Source of the DNA: Devosia algicola | Lineage (GTDB): Bacteria; Pseudomonadota; Alphaproteobacteria; Rhizobiales; Devosiaceae | NCBI RefSeq assembly: GCF_028816455.1 | Contig: NZ_CP118246.1 | Span: 2,866,501-2,930,500, forward strand | DNA: 64,000 nt | Direction of reading: 5' to 3' | Notes under the pieces: model-generated | What the model was told of the DNA's origin: nothing | Databases searched by the model: none | What the model saw: the letters and a program-made list of their open reading frames with translations, nothing else | Made by a program: the position numbers and the translations under genes | Shown: in pieces, positions 58,108-64,000 of the stretch | Position numbering within the stretch: the stretch's first letter is position 1 | Layout: each line of letters begins with the position of its first letter

Positions 58108-59071
58108 ATGCAGAGGCAGCCTGACGTGACGGAATCGGATCCGGTTGGCGAGGCCACGGGATCCAGGGGAAGGGACGCCATTTTGACGCCAACACAGGCT
58201 CACCACGGCTGCGCGCGCGCTTGCGAATATGCTGGTTTCCGGGGCTTTTGCCTTGGTGCTTGGGTTTGGTGTGATAGCCGCTCAGGCCGACACCGGCCAG
58301 CCCAGTTTCGTCACTCCACTACCCGTGCCTGAAAATATTGCTGCCCTTCGCACCCAGCCTGCATTGGGTGCCACCAACGTGCCACTGGCGCCTGGTGAAC
58401 AGCCCCTGTCCTCCGCCTTGCTAAAAAATTATATCGCCCGTCAGGCCGCACTGCGTGCCTTTAGCGCTTTTGACGAGGCCGATCCGTCTCCCCTGAGTAC
58501 CAATCTGGTCCTTGGCTATATTTCCAGCACCAATGAAAGTAACCGGGCCTTGAACGCCATCGCTGGCGCATCAAGTGAATCAACCGCCGCGCTTAACCCC
58601 GATATCCTGGCCAATTATGTTCAGGATCGGTTCCAGCCGACGGCCAAGCGCATTACCCAGGCCAACAAGGAACGAGATTGCCTGACGCAGGCAATCTATC
58701 ATGAGGCACGCGGGGAAAGCCTCGAAGGCCAGTGGGCAGTGGCCAACGTCATTGTAAACCGCGCTCTCTCCAAAAGGTTCCCATCGACCCTGTGCGGCGT
58801 CATTTACCAGAACGCCAACAAGGGCCGCTACAAGTGCCAGTTTACCTTTGCCTGCGATGGCAAGTCCGACGCGCCGGGTGAACGGTCGGCCTGGCGTCGT
58901 TCATCAGGCATTGCTGCCAAGGTCTATGCAGAATTTGCCCGTGGGATAAAGGTGCCGACGCTGCCGCGCAGCGCACTTTACTATCACACCACAGCGGTCA
59001 ACCCGTCCTGGTCAAACGTCTATACAAAGGTCGCCCAGATCGGCTCGCACCTTTTTTACGCGCCCAACTAG
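58108..59071 (+). CDS. Cell-wall hydrolase (SleB family), frame broken near the N-terminus
   Basis: Corrected length is 320 residues. A membrane segment (MLVSGAFALVLGFGVIAA, about residues 41-58) precedes a low-complexity region and the SleB domain: CLTQAIYHEARGESLEGQWAVANVIVNR-like sequence with the catalytic glutamate, then CQFTFACDG and ALYYHTTAVNPSW. As given, the only frame begins at 58229. Removing the extra G at 58197/58198 (CAGCTCACC read CAGGCTCACC) extends it back to 58108 in one frame, placing about 40 residues before the anchor. It cleaves peptidoglycan. Its upstream TTAA sites suggest cell-cycle control. Confidence 0.8.
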
Positions 59072-59081
59072 CGCCGCGTTT

Positions 59082-59807
59082 TCAAACCAGCAGACCGAGC
59101 GCCGCCTGTCGATTGACATGCACATTGCGATATTGTTGCTGCCCATCGGGGGAGGCGACATGGATCAGGTCACGGTTGCGCGGATCCGCTGGTAGAAACC
59201 AGAATGTCCATTCCGCTTTTGCCCAGAACCCTGACTCTATGGAATGCAGCACGCGTCCCCCGGCATCGGCCTTGCCCCAGGCCCGCAGGCTGCCATCCGC
59301 CAGGGCACGTGCAATGTGCACCCCAACCTTTTGCGCTTTCGCCTTGGACCCTGCTGATGACCCCAGGTCAGGATCGAGCAGCAGGAACAACTCCCTGATG
59401 CTCATGTCGGGTTGACCCAGATTGACCGGCGTGACTCGGGTCGGCGTCGCGACCTGCGCGGGGGTCGATGCGCCTTCGGATAGCGGCGTGGCCGGCATTG
59501 TCGGTGGCGGCGAAGTCGGGGCAGGCGCATCGGACTTTTGTGCCTGCGGTCGCGCTGGTGAATGTACCGAATGAGGTTGCACCCGCGGCCAAAATGTCCA
59601 CCAGAACACGAGGGCCGACAGGACCAGCAGTGCCCCGCCGCCCACCCAATTGTCGGCGGCAGGCATGTGCAGGCCCGGCAGGTCGACACCAAAATCGGTG
59701 AGCAACCGGGCAATGTTGGACATTTCGCCGCTATGTGGACGCTGGCTTACAACCGCGATCCCGATACCAGCGGCAAGGACAAGAATTTTGATAAAACGAG
59801 CGATCAT
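59082..59807 (-). CDS. Membrane-anchored protein of unknown function
   Basis: A 241-residue protein. Two membrane segments (about 5-21 and 56-70) flank a short loop, followed by a proline-, threonine- and alanine-rich linker (about 75-125). A globular C-terminal domain carries SIRELFLLLDPDL, IARALADGSLRAWG and FWAKAEWTFWFL. The linker suggests a tethered cytoplasmic or periplasmic sensor. I recognise no family. It lies 60 bp downstream of pckA on the same strand and convergent with the hydrolase. Confidence 0.75.
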   Translation of the reverse strand: MIARFIKILVLAAGIGIAVVSQRPHSGEMSNIARLLTDFGVDLPGLHMPAADNWVGGGALLVLSALVFWWTFWPRVQPHSVHSPARPQAQKSDAPAPTSPPPTMPATPLSEGASTPAQVATPTRVTPVNLGQPDMSIRELFLLLDPDLGSSAGSKAKAQKVGVHIARALADGSLRAWGKADAGGRVLHSIESGFWAKAEWTFWFLPADPRNRDLIHVASPDGQQQYRNVHVNRQAALGLLV

Positions 59808-59867
59808 GCCGCTCTCAATAGCACCTGTTTGCTGATTTGAAAGCGGCTATCATTGGCCTCGGAGGCA

Positions 59868-61461
59868 CTATTCGGCAGCATGCGCCAGTTTGGGTCCGGC
59901 GGTGCCGCTGGCATCGGGACCGAATTTGGCAAAGTTCTGCTGAAACAGTGCCGCCAGATGCGCGGCCTGCCGATCATAGGCATTGCTATCCGCCCAGGTC
60001 TGGCGCGGATCGAGCAGTTGCCGGTCGACACCCTCAACCGCTGTGGGTACGGCAAAACCAAACAACTCGTCTTCGCGCATATCAACCCCATCCAGGCTCG
60101 CCATTAAGCGCTGCATTGAGCAGGCGCCGGGTTGATGCCAGCGCAATACGGTTGCCCACCCCGTAACCGCCACCGGTCCACCCGGTATTGATCAGCCACG
60201 CGTGCGCGCCGCTTTGACGCAGGCGTTCCGCCAGCATCCGTCCATAAACGCTGGGATGTAGCGGCATGAAGGGCGCGCCGAAGCAGGCAGAAAACGTCGC
60301 CTGCGGCTCGGTGACGCCGCGCTCGGTGCCTGCAACCTTTGCCGTGTAGCCGGAAAGGAAATGATAAACTGCCTGCTCCGGCGTCAGCCGTGCAATTGGA
60401 GGCAGCACACCAAATGCGTCTGCGGTCAAAAACACCACAATGTTGGGTACCCCACCAACGCTGCCGTTGGCGATGCTGGGCAATATGTTTATCGGGTAGG
60501 CGGCGCGGGTATTTTCGGTCAGGCTGGTATCATTGAAATCGGGCACACGAGTTACCGGATCGAGCACGACATTTTCCAGCACTGTGCCGAATTTCCGGGT
60601 AGCAGCAAAAATCTCGGGTTCCGCCGCCGCACTGAGCTTGACGGTCTTGGCATAGCACCCGCCTTCAAGATTAAAGACCCCATCCGAACTCCAGCCGTGC
60701 TCATCGTCACCAATCAGCGGCCGGGCCGGATCATTGCTCAGCGTTGTCTTGCCAGTGCCCGACAGGCCAAAAAATAACGCCGTTTCACCCTGGTCATTAA
60801 GATTGGCCGAACAATGCATCGGCAACACATCATTGAGCGGGGCATGAAAATTGAATAGCGAGAACACACTTTTCTTGATCTCACCGGCATAGAGCGTACC
60901 CGCGATCACCACGATATTACGGCTCATGTCCAGCGCGATCACCGTTTCGCCGCGGCTGCCATGACGCGTCGGGTCAGCCTTGAAATTGGGAGCATGCACA
61001 ATGGTGACCTCGCTCGGCGTCTCGCCGCATGTGCCATCGCCGGGCCGGATCAGCAGATTGGCGATGAACAAAGCATGCCATGCCGACGGGGTCAGCACCG
61101 TCACGGCATATTGGTGGCGCGGATCGGCGCCCGCCAACAGGTCCTGACGAAATATCTCGGCGTCCGTCATCGAGGCACTGGCGTCCGCCAGCAGGCGTTC
61201 GAAGTCCTGAGGGGTCATCCTGGCGCTATTGTCCCACCAGACCCGGTCGCGTGTCAGATCATCCTCAACGATGAACTTGTCCTTGGGCGAACGCCCGGTA
61301 AACGCGCCGGTGCGCACCGATAGCGCACCATCAGCTGTCAGTTCTGCCCCGCCAGCCGCCAATGCTTTGGCAACCAGAACCGGCGCGACATCGTTGGGAC
61401 TGCAATAGGCAGCACGCGCCTCGATGCTGGTGCGAAGGGCTGGATGGCTGAAATTACGCAT
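59868..61461 (-). CDS. pckA: Phosphoenolpyruvate carboxykinase (ATP), frame broken near the C-terminus
   Basis: Corrected length is 530 residues. Key parts are [14 protein letters not shown], the substrate loop FPLHCSANxxxx-type region (here [14 protein letters not shown]), the P-loop [12 protein letters not shown] and the metal site IGDDEHGW. It converts oxaloacetate to PEP for gluconeogenesis. The extra base at 60095/60096 (GAGCTG read GAGCCTG) adds a false end; correction gives [16 protein letters not shown] through to KLAHAAE. The start at 61461 (MRNFSHP) with GGAG upstream is chosen over 61515. It is divergent from chvI, a hallmark synteny in Hyphomicrobiales. Confidence 0.95.
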
Positions 61462-61717
61462 GAAGACAACTCCGGGTGGCGCCATGGGACAGGTTTTGTC
61501 GACGCTGTGGGCCAATTGTGCGCGATGATGAGCCCGCCAACCATCCCGAAATCGGTCGTACGACGGAAGTCTGAGATCGGCGTGACAGATGGCCTCACTG
61601 TTATCGCCCTTGGCCGCGCCTTATTTAACGCGTAATTATCAAGTGCTAACGGGCATTCGAACCTGATTTTGGTGGGTTTTACTTATGCAGCGTTACAACG
61701 AACAAGAAAGGCACTTC

Positions 61718-62434
61718 ATGCCAAAGATCGCTCTAGTTGATGATGACCGTAATATTCTGACCTCGGTGTCGCTGACCCTGGAAGCAGAAGGCTATCAGGT
61801 CGCCACCTATACCGACGGTGCCTCGGGGCTTGAAGGATTGACCACCGACAAGCCGGACCTGGCTATCCTCGATATCAAGATGCCGCGCATGGACGGCATG
61901 GAACTGTTGCGCCGCCTGCGCCAGAAGTCGGACGTGCCGGTTATCTTCCTGACCTCCAAGGACGAAGAGATCGACGAATTGTTCGGCCTCAAGATGGGAG
62001 CGGACGACTTTATTACCAAGCCGTTTTCCCAACGCCTGCTGGTCGAGCGGGTCAAGGCCATCCTGCGTCGGTCCGCCCCGCGCGACCCCTCGGCGCCAGC
62101 CGGTTCCTCGGGCGACAATGGGGTTGGCGGCGCGCTGATCGAGCGCGGCTCACTGGTCATGGACGAGGAACGCCATACCTGCACCTGGAAGGGCCAGCGG
62201 GTGACATTGACAGTCACCGAGTTCTTGATCCTTCAGGCGCTGGCCTTGCGCCCCGGCGTTGTCAAATCACGCAACGCCCTCATGGACGCCGCCTATGATG
62301 ATCAGGTCTATGTCGATGATCGCACCATCGATAGCCACATCAAGCGGCTGCGCAAGAAGTTCAAGGCGACCGATGACGACTTTGAAATGATCGAAACGCT
62401 CTACGGCGTCGGCTATCGTTTCAAGGAGCAATAA
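61718..62434 (+). CDS. chvI: Two-component response regulator ChvI
   Basis: A 238-residue OmpR-type regulator. The receiver has [11 protein letters not shown] and phospho-acceptor D52 in [12 protein letters not shown], with ITKPFS near residue 105. The C-terminal winged helix has [24 protein letters not shown] and [15 protein letters not shown]. The start MPKIALVDD at 61718 is the conserved one. ChvI governs acid, envelope and host-associated responses with ChvG and HPrK-linked control. Confidence 0.93.
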   Translation: MPKIALVDDDRNILTSVSLTLEAEGYQVATYTDGASGLEGLTTDKPDLAILDIKMPRMDGMELLRRLRQKSDVPVIFLTSKDEEIDELFGLKMGADDFITKPFSQRLLVERVKAILRRSAPRDPSAPAGSSGDNGVGGALIERGSLVMDEERHTCTWKGQRVTLTVTEFLILQALALRPGVVKSRNALMDAAYDDQVYVDDRTIDSHIKRLRKKFKATDDDFEMIETLYGVGYRFKEQ

Positions 62435-62440
62435 AGGCGG

Positions 62441-64000
62441 GTGGCGATCCTCGATCCGAATATGGACAAATTGGTCAAGCCAAAGACAACCCAGACCCCA
62501 CGCGGGCGTCGCGATGGTGCTTGGCATCGTCTGGTTGTCGCCCCGACCTACCGGCTTGGCCACAATATTCAGCGGTTCCTGGATTTCACAATTTTCTCCA
62601 GCCTGACGCGGCGCATCATCGTGCTCAATATGGCGGGCCTGCTGGTGCTGGTGGTCGGCATTCTCTATCTCAATCAGTGGCGCGCCGGCCTGATTGACGC
62701 GCGCGTGCAATCGCTGCGGGTACAGGGCGAAATTATCGCCGCCGCCATTGCGGCTTCGGCCACGGTTGATAGTGACGTCATTTCGATCAACCCCGACCGC
62801 CTGCTCGATCTCAAGAACGACAGCACACTGTCCCCCTTGTCCTATTTTGATCCCACGCTGGAATTTCCCATAAGCCCCGAGCGAGTGGCGCCATTGTTGC
62901 GCAATCTCGTCACGCCAACCAAAACCCGCGCCCGCATCTATGATCAGGGCGGGCTGATGATCCTGGATAGCGACAATATCTATAGTCGCGGCGAGGTGAT
63001 GCGCCAGATCAATCAGGCGGACGACCAGCCGATTTCGTTCCTGCAGGATTGGTGGAACACCGTTCTCAACTGGGTGCCCGGCGAAAATTTCCCGCTCTAC
63101 CAGGATTATGATGAGGATGAGGGGCGGCGCTATCCCGAAGTCACATCGGCGCTCTCCGGTGCGCCTGCCGATTTTGTGCGCGTTGACGCCAAGCACCAAC
63201 TGGTCGTCTCGGTGGCCGTGCCCGTGCAACGGTTGCGCGCCATTGTCGGGGTATTGCTGCTCTCGACTGCACCGGGCGATATTGACTCCATCGTCGCGAC
63301 CGAGCGCTGGAGCATCCTGCGCATCGCGCTTATCGCGGCGGCGGTGACCATTTCACTGTCACTGCTGCTCGCTGGCACTATTGCGGGGCCGATGCGGCGC
63401 CTGTCGGCAGCAGCCGAACGGGTCCAGACGGCGGGCAATGCGCGTACCGAAATTCCTGATTTTACCGATCGCCCGGACGAAATAGGCCACTTGTCCGGTG
63501 CCCTGCGGCAAATGACCGATGCGCTCTATAATCGCATCGAAGCCATCGAGCGGTTCGCCGCTGATGTCGCCCACGAGCTGAAAAATCCACTCACCTCGTT
63601 GCGCTCGGCAGTCGAAACACTGCCACGCGCCAAGCGACCCGAGGATCAGGCGCGACTTAATGCCATCATCCAGCATGATGTGCGGCGGCTCGACCGCCTG
63701 ATTTCCGACATATCCAACGCCAGTCGGCTCGATGCTGAATTGGCCCGTGAAGTCGCCGATCGTGTCGATGTTGAAAAACTGGCCCAGGCCATGGTCGAGA
63801 TGCAGGCCGAACTTGCTGCCGAGCACAAGGTCAAGGTGGTAATGAGCAAGCGTCAGGGCCGCAACCCCGCCATTGCCATCGGCCATGAAAGCCGCCTGGC
63901 ACAGGTGTTTGCCAATCTGATCGACAATGCCATCTCCTTTTCGCCGCCCGGCGGCACTGTTAGCGTTTCGCTGGTGACCGATGCGGAGACGCTAACCATT
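62441..64000 (+). CDS. chvG: Sensor histidine kinase ChvG, cut by the window edge
   Basis: 520 residues are visible; the C-terminal ATPase core runs past the right edge. Domains in order are an N-terminal membrane helix (NMAGLLVLVVGILYL), a large periplasmic region, a second helix (IALIAAAVTISLSLLLAGTI), HAMP (GPMRRLSAAAERVQTAG), the phospho-acceptor FAADVAHELKNPLTSLRSA and the N-box FANLIDNAISFSPPGG. GTG 62441 is preferred because AAAGGCGG directly precedes it and AAGGAG lies a little farther up; ATG 62462 has no ribosome site. It starts seven bases after chvI. Confidence 0.9.
   Translation, partial: MAILDPNMDKLVKPKTTQTPRGRRDGAWHRLVVAPTYRLGHNIQRFLDFTIFSSLTRRIIVLNMAGLLVLVVGILYLNQWRAGLIDARVQSLRVQGEIIAAAIAASATVDSDVISINPDRLLDLKNDSTLSPLSYFDPTLEFPISPERVAPLLRNLVTPTKTRARIYDQGGLMILDSDNIYSRGEVMRQINQADDQPISFLQDWWNTVLNWVPGENFPLYQDYDEDEGRRYPEVTSALSGAPADFVRVDAKHQLVVSVAVPVQRLRAIVGVLLLSTAPGDIDSIVATERWSILRIALIAAAVTISLSLLLAGTIAGPMRRLSAAAERVQTAGNARTEIPDFTDRPDEIGHLSGALRQMTDALYNRIEAIERFAADVAHELKNPLTSLRSAVETLPRAKRPEDQARLNAIIQHDVRRLDRLISDISNASRLDAELAREVADRVDVEKLAQAMVEMQAELAAEHKVKVVMSKRQGRNPAIAIGHESRLAQVFANLIDNAISFSPPGGTVSVSLVTDAETLTI

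Noticed and set aside
2329..60096. Programmed ribosomal frameshifting at AGGCTC
   Set aside because: The inserted base falls in different codon phases and on both strands, in unrelated genes; a ribosomal slip site needs a fixed phase on the coding strand.
1..64000. Decayed genome or pseudogene-rich region
   Set aside because: The breaks share one motif and each is a single base; genuine decay would show varied lesions and in-frame stops, and would spare polA and pckA.

Overview
The window looks like a chromosomal segment of an alphaproteobacterium of the Hyphomicrobiales, probably Devosia-like. The reasons are the pckA / chvI / chvG arrangement at the right end, a CtrA-type TTAA-N7-TTAA site, many TRAP and ABC uptake systems, the alphaproteobacterial CCCGGGCTTGACCCGGG repeat, and GC-rich coding with overlapping ATGA junctions. 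The genus is an inference from gene content. I see no rRNA, tRNA, CRISPR array, prophage or insertion sequence.

The most striking property is at the DNA level. Nineteen otherwise normal genes, including polA, pckA, phnK and chloride-channel, histidine-kinase and transporter genes, are broken by a single extra base. I count 23 such insertions, and every one lies between AG and CTC of the pentamer AGCTC (complement GAGCT). On the AGCTC strand the extra base is G in 21 cases and T in two. Removing it restores the family sequence and a whole number of codons in all 19 genes. Insertions fall on both strands and in different codon phases, so this is not programmed frameshifting. A systematic base-calling artefact at a modified motif is the best reading. 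Four homopolymer runs also look one base short. Coordinates below are for the sequence as given, with the break stated in each entry.

Layout. (1) 1-12489: a carbohydrate locus. A leftward operon (SDR, glucarate-dehydratase-like enolase, sugar ABC ATPase, binding protein, permease) faces a rightward lactonase and two GH38-like mannosidases, followed by an aldose epimerase. (2) 12609-13998: a MarR regulator divergent from a spondin-domain protein across a 10-bp inverted repeat. (3) 14029-21150: a TRAP transporter divergent from a DapA-type lyase, a FadR-type regulator and a third GH38 mannosidase, with a perfect operator-like palindrome between them. (4) 21222-23378: lytic transglycosylase, quinone reductase, XRE regulator, membrane protein. 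(5) 23535-27632: polA and its terminator, then a GIY-YIG gene flanked by two copies of a palindromic repeat and a structured gene-free stretch. (6) 27633-32801: a branched-chain amino acid type ABC transporter. (7) 32977-37984: an XRE/short-chain-fatty-acyl regulator, response regulator, small membrane protein and SLC5-type sensor kinase, suggesting carboxylate sensing. (8) 37962-42994: a putrescine (Puu) degradation cluster. (9) 43011-46909: MscS channel and a nitronate monooxygenase fused to a DUF6306-like domain. (10) 46985-52293: phnF and phnGHIJKL of C-P lyase. (11) 52307-57857: ClC channel, MarR-chrA chromate module, Ca2+/H+ antiporter, HAD phosphatase. (12) 57858-64000: CtrA-site region, cell-wall hydrolase, an unknown membrane protein, pckA, chvI and a truncated chvG.

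Taken together this is a heterotroph specialised in scavenging: mannosides and sugar acids, polyamines, amino acids and phosphonates.
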